DNA of 27,876 nt from Actinomycetota bacterium (lineage in GTDB: Bacteria; Actinomycetota; Thermoleophilia; Miltoncostaeales; Miltoncostaeaceae): assembly GCA_005800465.1 (NCBI GenBank), contig SYFI01000085.1, positions 1 through 27,876 of the forward strand, read 5' to 3'. This document shows, piece by piece, positions 15,214 to 23,931 of this stretch (position 1 is the first letter of the stretch; each line of letters begins with the position of its first letter). The notes beneath the pieces are model-generated. The model was not told the origin of the DNA, searched no databases, and saw only the letters and a list, made by a program, of their open reading frames with translations. The position numbers and the translations under genes were made by a program.

Positions 15214-17460
15214 TTAGCGGCGTACCAGCGTGGTCGTCTGCCGCACCGATGCAAGCGTTTCCGAACCGGTCTGCGAACTGGCAATCACCGTGGCGCGCAC
15301 CCGGCCGTGGCGCCCAAGCAGGTTGCGCGCCTCCGGGGTGAGCGGCACAGACACCCTCCCCTGCCAGGTGCCCGGCAGGGTGGCGCGCTGGGTGCCGAGT
15401 GGGATCCAGCGCACCCGGGTGCTGCCTGCAGTGGCCACCCGCATTCGCAGAGCCACCGTCACCGCGCACGTCGCGGTGCTGGGCTGGGCGCAGGTCACCG
15501 GCACGGAGGCACGGGTACCACCGGGGCGGATTGCGATGGTGGATCCAGCACGAAGTGTGAGTGCCGTCGTGGTGGGTGCGGGCGCGGCCGGTGCCGCCGG
15601 TGCCGCGGGTGCCGCGAGTGCCGCAGGTACTGCGCGTGCCGGTACCGATGCGAGCGCGGCGTTCACGTCAACCCGGCCCCCGGTCACCACCTTGCCTGCA
15701 AGTGATGCCATGGGCACGGTGGTGGACATGAGAGCCTGCTTCATCTGCGCCGCTGTCAGATCGGGGTTCTTCGCGAGCAGAAGGGCAGCGGCACCTGCGA
15801 CCTGCGGTGACGCCATGGAGGTGCCGCTCAAGAATGCGTAGCTTCCGCCCGCTGGCTGGTCGACGATGCACGTGACGACCGGAGCCGTGATGGCCGCCAA
15901 GAGGTTTGCGGCGCCCCTCGCACTCTGCACGATGAACCCGAGTTGCACTCCGGTCTGTCCCTCAATCGCCGAAAGGTCGACCTCCCAGGGGATGAAGTTG
16001 CCGCCACTGCTGCTGCTGGTCACCCCAAGGTAGGCCGGAGTCGAATCCTGATCCGTCGTATATGAAAGAGCCACCACCTGACCCTGTCCGTTCAAAACGG
16101 TGGCGATATAGGCATTCATCCGGCACGACCTGCCGACGGGGTTGAAGGGGTTTGGAGCGGCGATAAGCCATTGCACAAGCCCCGAGCCCGCAGGGCCGGG
16201 CGAGGCGATAAGTTCCATATAGTTGGTGCCGCCGGACGTCGTTTGGAAAGTCCATTCCCCGGCTGGCGTCTGGACCCAGCCATCGGGCAGTGGGGGTACT
16301 GCTCCATCTGACTGCACAGCCGGTGCAAACGCGGTGGCGAAGTTGGGCACCGTGCTCTGAATATCGACGCCCGGTGCGGCGACGTCAACTGATGTCGCCC
16401 CATAGTTGGAGAAACTCGCCAGGTTGCCGCTTGCGTCGATGGCAGCCACGCAAAGCACGTGGGGCAGAGGAACGTTGCAGGGGGCCTGCGGGATCGCGTC
16501 ATTGTCGGTGCCATCGTTGCCTGCAGCAGCGACGAACAGGGTGTTTGGATGCTGGCCGATGGCATCAGTGCTTGGCTGCAGGTTGCCGGGGCCCCCGGCG
16601 CTGATGTTCACCACGCGCGCCACCCCGCCCCCATACGCCATCCCCTCGGGAAGGTACCCACAGCTCCCAGCAAGATCGCATGAGCGCACCGGCGTCATGC
16701 CCACGGCCCAGTTGACTCCTGCCACGCCCAGCCCGTTGTTGCCGACGGCACCGATGGTGCCAGCAACGTGGCTGCCGTGTTTGTTCTGATCCTCGACCGC
16801 GAGCGGGTCAACCACGCCCTGAATATCGGGCACGAAGTTGCGGGCATTTGCGGTGCGCAGGTTGGCCGCGAGGTCGGGGTGGTCCAAAGCGGCCCCGCTG
16901 TCGACAACCGCCACCGACACATCTGCAGACCCCTGAGTGGTACCCCAGGCCCCCAGGGCGCCCAGATCCATACCGGCGAGCCCGGTGAACGGAGTCGGGG
17001 CCTGCACCTGCTGGCCGGTGTTGCTGAGGCCCCAAAGATTGGGGAAGAGTGGGTCGTTGGGCGTGACATCAATGGTGGCGGGCACGTCGGGGACAGCCCA
17101 ACCGACGTCTGAGCGCGCATCGAGCCTGCGCGCCACAGCGCCCGGGGCGGCGCCCTCATCCACCGGAACGCGCCACACGCCCGGCAGCCCCTCCACCCTT
17201 CGCGCCGCCCCCGGCTGAGCACCCGCTGCGTCGAGGGCCTCCGACCGGACGTCGGCCTGCACCCGCGCCGTGGTGCCCGCACGGAACTTCACCAGCACGT
17301 CATGCACCACGGGCCGCATGCCCGTGGGGGTGGCCACCTGCTCCACCGGACCGATCGACTGCAAAGGCCCGGTGGCGGCCATTCCCGTAACTGGTGCCGC
17401 GATGGCGACGGAGGTACCGACAACTGCGGCAAGTACGCCAAAGCGTGATCGCTGACTCAC
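15214..17460 (-). CDS. Secreted subtilisin-like serine protease (S8) with catalytic-domain insertion
   Basis: 748 aa from GTG 17460, chosen because GGAG lies 6 nt upstream; the longer frame starts at a TTG 12 bases earlier. A signal peptide (about 1-29) precedes an inhibitor-like propeptide (VHDVLVKFRAGT...WRVPV). The catalytic triad is intact: Asp187 (VAVVDSGAALDHPDL), His228 (NKHGSHVAGT), Ser548 (LSGTSMASPQVAG), with oxyanion Asn315 (AAAGNDG). About 165 residues (roughly 372-538) are inserted between the APGVDIQST strand and the Ser motif; the insert is beta-rich, with Cys446 and Cys531 possibly forming a disulfide. An Ala/Pro repeat linker (APAAPAAPAAPAP) leads to a C-terminal beta domain with a CAQPSTATC motif. 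Likely a secreted nutrient protease. Confidence 0.92.
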   Translation of the reverse strand: MSQRSRFGVLAAVVGTSVAIAAPVTGMAATGPLQSIGPVEQVATPTGMRPVVHDVLVKFRAGTTARVQADVRSEALDAAGAQPGAARRVEGLPGVWRVPVDEGAAPGAVARRLDARSDVGWAVPDVPATIDVTPNDPLFPNLWGLSNTGQQVQAPTPFTGLAGMDLGALGAWGTTQGSADVSVAVVDSGAALDHPDLAANLRTANARNFVPDIQGVVDPLAVEDQNKHGSHVAGTIGAVGNNGLGVAGVNWAVGMTPVRSCDLAGSCGYLPEGMAYGGGVARVVNISAGGPGNLQPSTDAIGQHPNTLFVAAAGNDGTDNDAIPQAPCNVPLPHVLCVAAIDASGNLASFSNYGATSVDVAAPGVDIQSTVPNFATAFAPAVQSDGAVPPLPDGWVQTPAGEWTFQTTSGGTNYMELIASPGPAGSGLVQWLIAAPNPFNPVGRSCRMNAYIATVLNGQGQVVALSYTTDQDSTPAYLGVTSSSSGGNFIPWEVDLSAIEGQTGVQLGFIVQSARGAANLLAAITAPVVTCIVDQPAGGSYAFLSGTSMASPQVAGAAALLLAKNPDLTAAQMKQALMSTTVPMASLAGKVVTGGRVDVNAALASVPARAVPAALAAPAAPAAPAAPAPTTTALTLRAGSTIAIRPGGTRASVPVTCAQPSTATCAVTVALRMRVATAGSTRVRWIPLGTQRATLPGTWQGRVSVPLTPEARNLLGRHGRVRATVIASSQTGSETLASVRQTTTLVRR

Positions 17461-17495
17461 GTAATGCTCCAAAAAAGGGGGGTTTGACGCCTTTT

Positions 17496-17501
17496 ATCCT
17501 A
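17496..17501 (-). promoter_or_regulatory. Candidate -10 box of the subtilase gene
   Basis: TAGGAT on the minus strand, about 35 bp before the GTG start, giving a short leader that contains a C6T6 tract and the GGAG ribosome site. No good -35 hexamer is visible. Confidence 0.3.
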
Positions 17502-17557
17502 CATGGGTTGGGTGTGTTTCCCCAGAGAGGGCAGGTCCGGGGGCCACGTTTCTCCTC

Positions 17558-19078
17558 CTACGCACCGTTCGCGGGCGACACAGCCGCAGCACCATGGTCG
17601 GTGGCGTGAAGGAACTCCGCCCCGAGCTTCTCCGACAGTGCGATAACCGCCAGATGTGTATTGGCGGACGGCACACGCGGGATGATTGAGGCGTCGATGC
17701 ACCACACGCCGTCGAGGCCGCGAATGCGCCCCTGCCCATCGGTAACCGCCATGGGGTCGGAATCAAGCCCCATACGAAGCGAGGCCACCGGATGGTGGAA
17801 TGTCTCAACCGTGCGCAGCGCATGGTCGGGATCGTCCATGTTGGGCCACGGGTCCAGCAGGTCGGCCAGCGGCTTGGTGCGGGCTACGGCCATCAACTCG
17901 CGCCCAGCGGCCACGGCCAGTTCGCGGTCGCCCCCCGCCTCCATCCAGCCCATACGAAGCACCGGCTGGTCCATGGGGTTGGTCGACTGGATGTCCACGC
18001 GCCCCGTGCGCCCGCGCGAGTCGGCCACCTGCACGTTCAGCTCGCTGATTCGGTGCCCGCCGTCCACAAACCCCGCATAGGGCATCACCTGAAACAGGCG
18101 CTCCTCGCCATTCACCTCTGCCTTTGAGGTGAGCAGCGCCTGAATCCACGGGTGCGGCCACTGCGGGATGTCACTACCGATCCAGAAGCGGTACGAGATT
18201 TTGGGGTGGTCCTGCATGCCGCGGCCCACACCTGGCAACTCGTGCACCACCTTCATGCCATGGGAAGTGATGGCGTCGGCCGGGCCCACACCGGATCGCA
18301 GCAGTACCGCAGGGCTCTGGTAGGTGCCGAGGCACAGGATGACGTGGTCGGCCTCGTAGGTCATCCGCTCGCCCGTTGCCTCGCGAATGGCCTCGAGGCC
18401 CGTGGCCCGCGTGCCGTCGAGCACTAGGCGGTCAACGCGCACACCAACTTCAAGGGTGAGGTTGGTGCGCGACAGCGCCGGGTCGAGGTAGTGGTCGGCG
18501 GGGGTCTGCCGCTTGCCGTCTTTCATGTTGAACGGCGTGGGCCCCACTCCCATCGCGCCCGGCTCGTTGTGGTCATCCACCCAGTTGTGCCCACGCGACA
18601 GCGAGGCCTCGGCAAAGCGCTCGATGAGGGGGTACCAGGTATCGCGCGGGTGGCGGGCAATGGGGATGCGCCCGTGATCGCCGTGGTACGGCTCACTGCC
18701 AAAGTCTGTGTCGGTCTCAATGAACCTGAACCACGGCAGCATGGTGGCCCAGCTGAGCCCCGGTGCGAATGCGGCCCATTCGTCGTAGTGCTCGGGCAGG
18801 CCCCGGAGCGCAATGGCCGCGTTAGTGACAGAAGATCCACCAACCACGTGGCCTCTCGGCACGTGCACGCCGCGCGGCGATGCGCCCGCCTGAGCGGTAA
18901 AGCCCCAGTCATGGGTCTCCTTGATGATGCGGTAGGCGTGCGCCAACTCCGGCGGCCACTCACCCGGCCGGTAGTGGGGGCCGCTCTCCAGCAGCACCAC
19001 GTCGATGCCCGGATCGGCTGACAGGCGCGCCGCCAGTACGCATCCTGCGGTGCCCGCCCCTGCGATGACGACCCTCAT
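17558..19078 (-). CDS. GMC family FAD-dependent oxidoreductase (alcohol/choline dehydrogenase-like)
   Basis: 506 aa; ATG at 19078 preceded by a GGGGGG ribosome site, 13 bp after the SDR stop. FAD-binding Rossmann motif at the N-terminus (VVIAGAGTAGCVLAARL), the ribose-binding LLESG, GMC signature 1 (PRGHVVGGSSVTNAAIALRG), and signature 2 (GTYQSPAVLLRSGVGP). The C-terminal active site carries FHHPVASLRMG and WCIDASIIPRVPSANTHLAVIA, whose His residues correspond to the catalytic pair of the family. It oxidises an alcohol to an aldehyde or ketone using FAD. There is no signal peptide. Pairing with an SDR in one operon suggests two-step alcohol processing; the substrate is unknown. Confidence 0.92.
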   Translation of the reverse strand: MRVVIAGAGTAGCVLAARLSADPGIDVVLLESGPHYRPGEWPPELAHAYRIIKETHDWGFTAQAGASPRGVHVPRGHVVGGSSVTNAAIALRGLPEHYDEWAAFAPGLSWATMLPWFRFIETDTDFGSEPYHGDHGRIPIARHPRDTWYPLIERFAEASLSRGHNWVDDHNEPGAMGVGPTPFNMKDGKRQTPADHYLDPALSRTNLTLEVGVRVDRLVLDGTRATGLEAIREATGERMTYEADHVILCLGTYQSPAVLLRSGVGPADAITSHGMKVVHELPGVGRGMQDHPKISYRFWIGSDIPQWPHPWIQALLTSKAEVNGEERLFQVMPYAGFVDGGHRISELNVQVADSRGRTGRVDIQSTNPMDQPVLRMGWMEAGGDRELAVAAGRELMAVARTKPLADLLDPWPNMDDPDHALRTVETFHHPVASLRMGLDSDPMAVTDGQGRIRGLDGVWCIDASIIPRVPSANTHLAVIALSEKLGAEFLHATDHGAAAVSPANGA

Positions 19079-19091
19079 CGAACGCCCCCCA

Positions 19092-19853
19092 TCAGGCGGC
19101 GGCCAGGCGGCCGCCGTCGATCAGCAGCACCTGACCGGTCATAAACCCGGCGGCGTCGGACAGCAGGAACACGATGGGCCATGCGGCCTCATCCACCGTG
19201 CCTACGCGCCCCATCGCGGTCTTGCTCACAAACTTCTCGGCAAGGGCCGGGTTGGCATCCATCAGCTCGCCCACCAGTTCAGTGGTGATGGTGCCCGGCG
19301 CAATCGAATTGACCAGGATCCCCGTGAGCCCGAGCTCGACGGCCAACGTGCGGGTCATGGCGTCGAGCGCAGCCTTGGTGGCATTGTAGGCCACGATGTT
19401 GGGAAGCCCCGCGAATGCGGCGATGGACGACAGGTTGACGATGCGCCCCCCGCGACCGGTTGCGGCCATGGCGGGGATCGCCGCGCGTGAGAACGCCGCG
19501 GCCGCCCGCAGGTTGACGCGAAGAATGTGATCCCACTCGTCGTCATTGGTCTCGGTAGCCGGGTGGTAATACAGGCTGATTCCCGCGTTGTTGACCAGGC
19601 CCCACAGGTCGCCGAGTTCGGCAGCCGCGGCCACAGCGCGATCGGCCACACCCGGGTCCTCCACCGCACCCACAACCACGCGGCTAGGGCCCGGGAGCGA
19701 GGCTGCGACGGCCTCCAGATCATCGGCGGTGCGGGCAACCAGCACCACGCTGCCACCCGACCGCGACACGGCGTGGGCCGTGCCCTTTCCGATGCCGCGG
19801 GACGCTCCGGTGATGATGATCACGCGGCCGTCGAGTGCAAAAGGCTCGTTCAT
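19092..19853 (-). CDS. Short-chain dehydrogenase/reductase (SDR)
   Basis: 253 aa from ATG 19853; the longer frame to 19913 adds only a low-quality leader. A classical SDR: cofactor motif TGASRGIG (15-22), NNAG (88-91), and catalytic Ser142, Tyr156 and Lys160 in the YNATK context. The C-terminal GFMTGQVLLIDGG is typical of the FabG-like group. The Arg41 after VLVA suggests NADP preference, but this is only an indication. It oxidises or reduces a hydroxy/keto group. It heads an operon with the GMC oxidoreductase and is divergent from the acyl-CoA dehydrogenase. TAGCCT-N7-ATG and no ribosome site indicate a leaderless start. Confidence 0.93.
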   Translation of the reverse strand: MNEPFALDGRVIIITGASRGIGKGTAHAVSRSGGSVVLVARTADDLEAVAASLPGPSRVVVGAVEDPGVADRAVAAAAELGDLWGLVNNAGISLYYHPATETNDDEWDHILRVNLRAAAAFSRAAIPAMAATGRGGRIVNLSSIAAFAGLPNIVAYNATKAALDAMTRTLAVELGLTGILVNSIAPGTITTELVGELMDANPALAEKFVSKTAMGRVGTVDEAAWPIVFLLSDAAGFMTGQVLLIDGGRLAAA

Positions 19854-19860
19854 GGGGTGA

Positions 19861-19866
19861 AGGCTA
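19861..19866 (-). promoter_or_regulatory. -10 box for leaderless SDR start
   Basis: TAGCCT-N7-ATG on the minus strand with no Shine-Dalgarno sequence; it also decides the choice of ATG 19853 over the upstream open frame. Confidence 0.45.
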
Positions 19867-19994
19867 CCGCTGCACGGCGGTTTGCATGCGAGGGGCGAGT
19901 GTCCCTGCCACACCCGTTCCCGGTATGCGCTCGGTCCCGAACCCCCCTACGATGCTCACATCGAACTCGTGACCCGACCCCGAGGAACAGCCCC

Positions 19995-21137
19995 ATGCTG
20001 AGTTATGCATTCACCGAGGAGCAAGAGGACCTTCGCGCCATGGTGCGCGAGTTCGCCGAGGCGGAGATCGCCCCCCTCGTCGAAGACGCGGAGCGCAACG
20101 AGAAGTTTCCTGTCGAGATCATGCCCAAGCTCGGTGAGCTGGGGCTGCTCGGCATCGTGTTCCCCGAGGAGTACGGCGGCATTGGCGCCGACAAGATCAC
20201 CGAGTGCATCTTCGTAGAGGAGATGACCAAGGTGTGCGCAGGTATCACCGCATCGGTGAATGCCCACGCCGACCTCGCCGCGTTCCCCATCTACAAGTTC
20301 GGCACCGAGGAGCAGCGCGCCAAGTACCTGCCCGCCGCTATCGCGGGCGAGACCATCGGCTCCTACGCCATCACCGAGCCCAACACCGGCTCCGACGCGG
20401 CCGGCCTTGCCACCCGCGCGGAGAAGAAGGGCGACCGGTACGTCATCAACGGTCGCAAGAACTTCATCACCAACGGCACCATCTGCGACTTCTGCCTCGT
20501 GGCGGCCTACACCGACAAGGAGAAGCGCGGCGAGGGCATCTCGGTGTTTATCGTCGAACGCGAGACCGCTGGCTTTGAGGTCACCCGCAAGCTCGAGAAG
20601 ATGGGCCACCGCTCATCCGACACGGCCGAGTTGGTGTTTGAGGACTGCGAAGTGGGCGAGGACGCGCTGCTGGGTGGCAAAGAGGGTGCCTTCGGCGCCC
20701 TGATGGAGGCCCTCATCACGGGTCGCGTCTCGCACGGTGTGAAGAGCGCCGCCATCGCCGAGGCCGCGCTCAACCAGGCCATGGCCTACGCCACCGACCG
20801 TGAGGCCTTTGGCCGCTCGCTCACCAAGTTCCAGTCCATCCGCTTCAAGCTGGCCACCATGGCCACCAAGGTAGAGGCCGCCAAGGCCCTCGCCTACAAG
20901 GCGGCATGGTTGTACTCCACGGGCCAGGCCTGCGTGAAGGAGGCCTCAATGGCGAAGTACTTCTCCGCCGAGGTCGCCGACGAGGTCACCCGCGAGGCCG
21001 TGCAGATCCACGGTGGCTACGGCTACATCGTGGAGTACCCGGTCGAGCGCCTGTACCGTGACGCAAAGCTCGCGTCCATCACCGAGGGCACCTCGGAGAT
21101 CCAGCAGATGATCATCAGTAAGGAGCTCGGTCTGTGA
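19995..21137 (+). CDS. Acyl-CoA dehydrogenase
   Basis: 380 aa; ATG 19995 preceded by GAGGA at good spacing. A typical FAD-dependent acyl-CoA dehydrogenase: N-terminal helical domain (FTEEQEDLRAMVREFAEAEI), substrate/FAD signature YAITEPNTGSDAAGL, GRKNFITNG, the central beta domain, and the C-terminal QIHGGYGYIVEYPVERLYRD followed by the catalytic base Glu364 in SITEGTSEIQ. The Glu at this site is the short/medium-chain arrangement. It introduces the alpha-beta double bond in acyl-CoA and passes electrons to ETF. Its stop overlaps the start of the next gene, so the two are translationally coupled. It is divergent from the SDR/GMC operon. Confidence 0.95.
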   Translation: MLSYAFTEEQEDLRAMVREFAEAEIAPLVEDAERNEKFPVEIMPKLGELGLLGIVFPEEYGGIGADKITECIFVEEMTKVCAGITASVNAHADLAAFPIYKFGTEEQRAKYLPAAIAGETIGSYAITEPNTGSDAAGLATRAEKKGDRYVINGRKNFITNGTICDFCLVAAYTDKEKRGEGISVFIVERETAGFEVTRKLEKMGHRSSDTAELVFEDCEVGEDALLGGKEGAFGALMEALITGRVSHGVKSAAIAEAALNQAMAYATDREAFGRSLTKFQSIRFKLATMATKVEAAKALAYKAAWLYSTGQACVKEASMAKYFSAEVADEVTREAVQIHGGYGYIVEYPVERLYRDAKLASITEGTSEIQQMIISKELGL

Positions 21138-22495
21138 ATCCCCCGCCCCCGGCAGGCCCGAGATTATTCCCGGCCGCCGTGGGCACGCAGGGACCCGGTC
21201 TCACGGATGCGCTGTCGTATCCGTACTTCGAGGCCCTCTTCGACAGGAAGAGCCGGCGGGTCGCCCTGGGGATGGAAATCCCCCAAGGCGTACTCGCCTA
21301 TGAGAGCCCCTATGTGCCCGTTTCCCTCACCGAGTTGGAAGAAGCCCTCATCCTCATGGCCGGTACCGGCCTGGCCGGGCTGAATCTGGCCGATATCGAC
21401 CCCAGCATGGGGGCCGAAGCACTGGTGCAGTGGACCGCGCGCACCTGGCCGTCGTCCTGCTCCAACCACGGCACCGAGCTCTTCTACACCAACGATGACG
21501 GGCTCTACTTCCTCGACATGTGGAACATGCAGCCCGAGCCGGGCGAGCTGGCCACGGTCGCCGGCAAGCCCATCGAGAAGCAGGCCGAGGTGCTGGTGGA
21601 GATGGCCCGCCGCGGCAAGCGCACGCTGCAGGACGGCCGTGCAGATCTGCCTGCTAACCTTCCCGGCCTCTTCGCGTTCAATCTGTGGAACGCCAACAAG
21701 CCAGGCACGTCGCTGTTTCTCCCCATCTCCAACATGACCTTTGAGTACATGAACCTGCTGTTCATCTACTTCTCAGAGGGCTACCGGTTCACGCTGGTGG
21801 ACGAGCGAAATGGCTATCAGCCCGCTGGCCTGCAGAAGTGGATCGACAAGGGCCGCCTCGACCCCACCCGCCGCATGGGTCTGGTGGAGATCGAGCAGCG
21901 TGTGCTCAGCATGCAGGTGGTGGAGCAGGCATTCATGTGCCAGAACATGAACATCGCCATGCAGACCATGGGCCTTGGTGGCTGGACCTACACCGGGTTT
22001 ATTTCGTCGTATGTGCTCGGCGCCATGGACGTGGAGGGCCTCGGGTTCCGCCACATCCAGCCCAAGGAGGGCCCGCTCGTTCCCGTGGGTCGCGACGGTG
22101 CGTTCGAGGCGCTGTGCCCCCCGTATCACGCGTCAATGTCCGACGCGGTGGATGCATTTCTCGAGCAGAAGTGGGGCCAGTACGAGAACCACATCCCGAA
22201 GGCCATCAACGGGGCCGAGGCGATCGTGGCCAGTATTCCGCGACCCACGGCAGAGACCATCGAGATCGCCAAGGACTTCTGCGAATACGTGTACGAGGCC
22301 TACGGCCGCTTCCCGGCCAACCTCGACCCGATGTACCAGCGCCTGGCGTGTCAGGTGCAGCACATCGACACCGACTTCTACGACGAGCACTACCCGCCAG
22401 GGGCGTACACCGACCAGCACACCGAGCACTTCCGCCGCTGGCACCCCGAGCAGTGCGACGAGCACGGAAAGCCGCCCCGCCGCACTGGCGCCTAG
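21134..22495 (+). CDS. Hypothetical 453-aa protein coupled to acyl-CoA dehydrogenase
   Basis: GTG start at 21134, overlapping the acyl-CoA dehydrogenase stop by 4 bp (GTGA), which ties its expression to that enzyme. I do not recognise the family with confidence. The N-terminal part (ALFDRKSRRVALGMEIP, then SLTELEEALILMAGTGLAG) resembles the start of nitroreductase-fold flavoproteins, which carry an R-x-S-x-R element followed by a helix, but the rest does not clearly follow. It is soluble, rich in aromatic residues and Met (for example FEYMNLLFIYFSEGYRF), has no signal peptide, and ends with a His/Glu-rich tail (DEHYPPGAYTDQHTEHFRRW). A role as a partner or accessory flavoprotein in acyl-CoA oxidation is a guess from coupling. 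Confidence 0.8.
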   Translation: MNPPPPAGPRLFPAAVGTQGPGLTDALSYPYFEALFDRKSRRVALGMEIPQGVLAYESPYVPVSLTELEEALILMAGTGLAGLNLADIDPSMGAEALVQWTARTWPSSCSNHGTELFYTNDDGLYFLDMWNMQPEPGELATVAGKPIEKQAEVLVEMARRGKRTLQDGRADLPANLPGLFAFNLWNANKPGTSLFLPISNMTFEYMNLLFIYFSEGYRFTLVDERNGYQPAGLQKWIDKGRLDPTRRMGLVEIEQRVLSMQVVEQAFMCQNMNIAMQTMGLGGWTYTGFISSYVLGAMDVEGLGFRHIQPKEGPLVPVGRDGAFEALCPPYHASMSDAVDAFLEQKWGQYENHIPKAINGAEAIVASIPRPTAETIEIAKDFCEYVYEAYGRFPANLDPMYQRLACQVQHIDTDFYDEHYPPGAYTDQHTEHFRRWHPEQCDEHGKPPRRTGA

Positions 22496-23127
22496 TAGCC
22501 GCCGCCGACCTCGGCCACCAACTCCTTGATGTAGGCAATGGTCCGGGGCTCGTCGGCTGCTGCGGTGATGTGGACGGCCTCAGTCCCGCCGTGGCCGTCC
22601 GGCACCTCATCTCTCGTGCATCGCGTGGCGCCACACTCCTGCCACCAAGCGACCACCCGGTCCTCGATCACCGAGGTATCTCGGCCGATGGGGATCGGCC
22701 ACGTTCCGAGTATCTCCCATCCCCTGCGCCCGTGGACGGTGAGGCGGGTGCTTGGGTCCGCGCCAGTGATACCGACCTTCACGAACGGCCCAGCGTCGTG
22801 GCGAATTAGATAGACGGTCGCGGGAGCCACCGGGTCAAATCTGAGAACCGAGCAGGCGGGGCATCCTTGCCCAGAGTGGACGTTGCTCGGCCGGGGCGAG
22901 AACTCCCAGCCACACTTTAGGCACCGGGCAGCGTGAGGCTCTTGCGACGAGAAGGGTTCTTCCCCGACCCATTCAATAGCCACAGCAGCAGCCCGACGGT
23001 CCTGCTCCTCGCGGCTTACGGGAGCATTCGGCGCACAGGCAGGGCACCCGCTGACCCGATACACCGAATCAGGGACCACGCTCCACTCATGGCCGCATGT
23101 GAGACACCGGGCTGCCCTCTTCTTCAT
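22492..23127 (-). CDS. Downstream ORF of the interrupted gene: two zinc ribbons plus GIY-YIG-like domain
   Basis: 211 aa from ATG 23127, in frame with the ORF upstream across a TGA. It holds zinc-ribbon repeats 5 (partly) and 6, with Cys pairs CLTC/CPAC and CLKC/CPAC, then a GIY-YIG/T5orf172-like domain: ATVYLIRH, FVKVGIT, the conserved Arg in STRLTVHGRRGW, and a Glu in VIEDRVVAWW that fits the metal-binding position. If translated alone it would be a nicking or DNA-binding nuclease candidate, but no ribosome site precedes this ATG. Its stop overlaps that of the 453-aa gene on the other strand by a CTAG palindrome. Confidence 0.6.
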   Translation of the reverse strand: MKKRAARCLTCGHEWSVVPDSVYRVSGCPACAPNAPVSREEQDRRAAAVAIEWVGEEPFSSQEPHAARCLKCGWEFSPRPSNVHSGQGCPACSVLRFDPVAPATVYLIRHDAGPFVKVGITGADPSTRLTVHGRRGWEILGTWPIPIGRDTSVIEDRVVAWWQECGATRCTRDEVPDGHGGTEAVHITAAADEPRTIAYIKELVAEVGGGY

Positions 23128-23151
23128 GCCCCAGACTGGCTCATCACCGAC

Positions 23152-23931
23152 TCATTCGACGCGTTTCGCCGCCGCGCGCCGATCCCACTCCTCGCGAGGG
23201 AGAATCATGGAATCGGCAACCTTCTTGTAACGGCAGGATGGGCATCCGTTCCCACCGTGCGCCACCGTTACGGAGTGCGCGAGCCACTCCGTAGCGCAGT
23301 CAAGGCAGCGGGCCAGTCGCTTGTCACCGATCAACTCCGGGCGTTGATTAACCCACTCCATGTCACCCGCTGCGGCGCGGCGGTCCCACTCCTCCGGCGT
23401 CAGATGGCGCTCGGCCCCACGAGTCAGATTCGCGCGCACCGGGCGCCCACGACCCTGTGTGACGTTTCCCGGTCGGGGCTGCCACTCATGCCCGCACTTC
23501 AGGCAGCGGGCAGCATGGGGCTCCAACGCCCGAAATGGCTCATCCCCGATCCACTCGATGCTCAGCAGAGAAGCGCGGTCATCCCACTCTTGACGGCTTA
23601 CTGGAGCATTCGACGCACAAGCAGGACACCCACTGCCTCGCGCGATGCTGAAGGGGACAACGCTCCACTCGTGGCCGCAGGTCGGACACTGTGCTGCATG
23701 TTTGGTGCGCGCTCGGACGGGTTCGTCGCCGACCCATCTGATGCTCTCGACAGCGGCGCGGCGGCCCCACTCTTCGGAAGGCAGGGCAATGGCATCGGCG
23801 CGCTTCTGGTTGGCGCATGACGGGCAGCCCTGCCCCTTCGCTATCTCCTTGGGTGACCCGAACCACTCATGCCCGCACGAAAGGCATGGAGCGGCGTGTT
23901 TCGTATGGGAGTAGATGGGTTCGTCGCCCAC
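23152..23931 (-). CDS. Upstream ORF of the interrupted gene: tandem zinc ribbons
   Basis: 259 aa if read from the first in-frame start, GTG 23931, which lies in the middle of repeat 1; the natural start is more likely ATG 23994, beyond a TGA. It contains four zinc ribbons: Cys pairs CLSC/CPSC, CPTC/CPAC, CLKC with the second pair mutated to RPVR, and CLDC/CPSC. It ends at the TGA inside repeat 5. No catalytic domain is present in this part. As a separate protein it would only be a nucleic-acid-binding zinc array. Confidence 0.5.
   Translation of the reverse strand: MGDEPIYSHTKHAAPCLSCGHEWFGSPKEIAKGQGCPSCANQKRADAIALPSEEWGRRAAVESIRWVGDEPVRARTKHAAQCPTCGHEWSVVPFSIARGSGCPACASNAPVSRQEWDDRASLLSIEWIGDEPFRALEPHAARCLKCGHEWQPRPGNVTQGRGRPVRANLTRGAERHLTPEEWDRRAAAGDMEWVNQRPELIGDKRLARCLDCATEWLAHSVTVAHGGNGCPSCRYKKVADSMILPREEWDRRAAAKRVE

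Noticed and set aside
23152..23154. TGA as selenocysteine codon
   Set aside because: The repeat consensus at this position is Trp, not Cys, so selenocysteine insertion is unlikely.
22933..23820. 295-aa plus-strand open frame across the zinc-ribbon repeats
   Set aside because: Its repeats are just the antisense reading of the zinc-ribbon repeats, with no recognisable family and no ribosome site.
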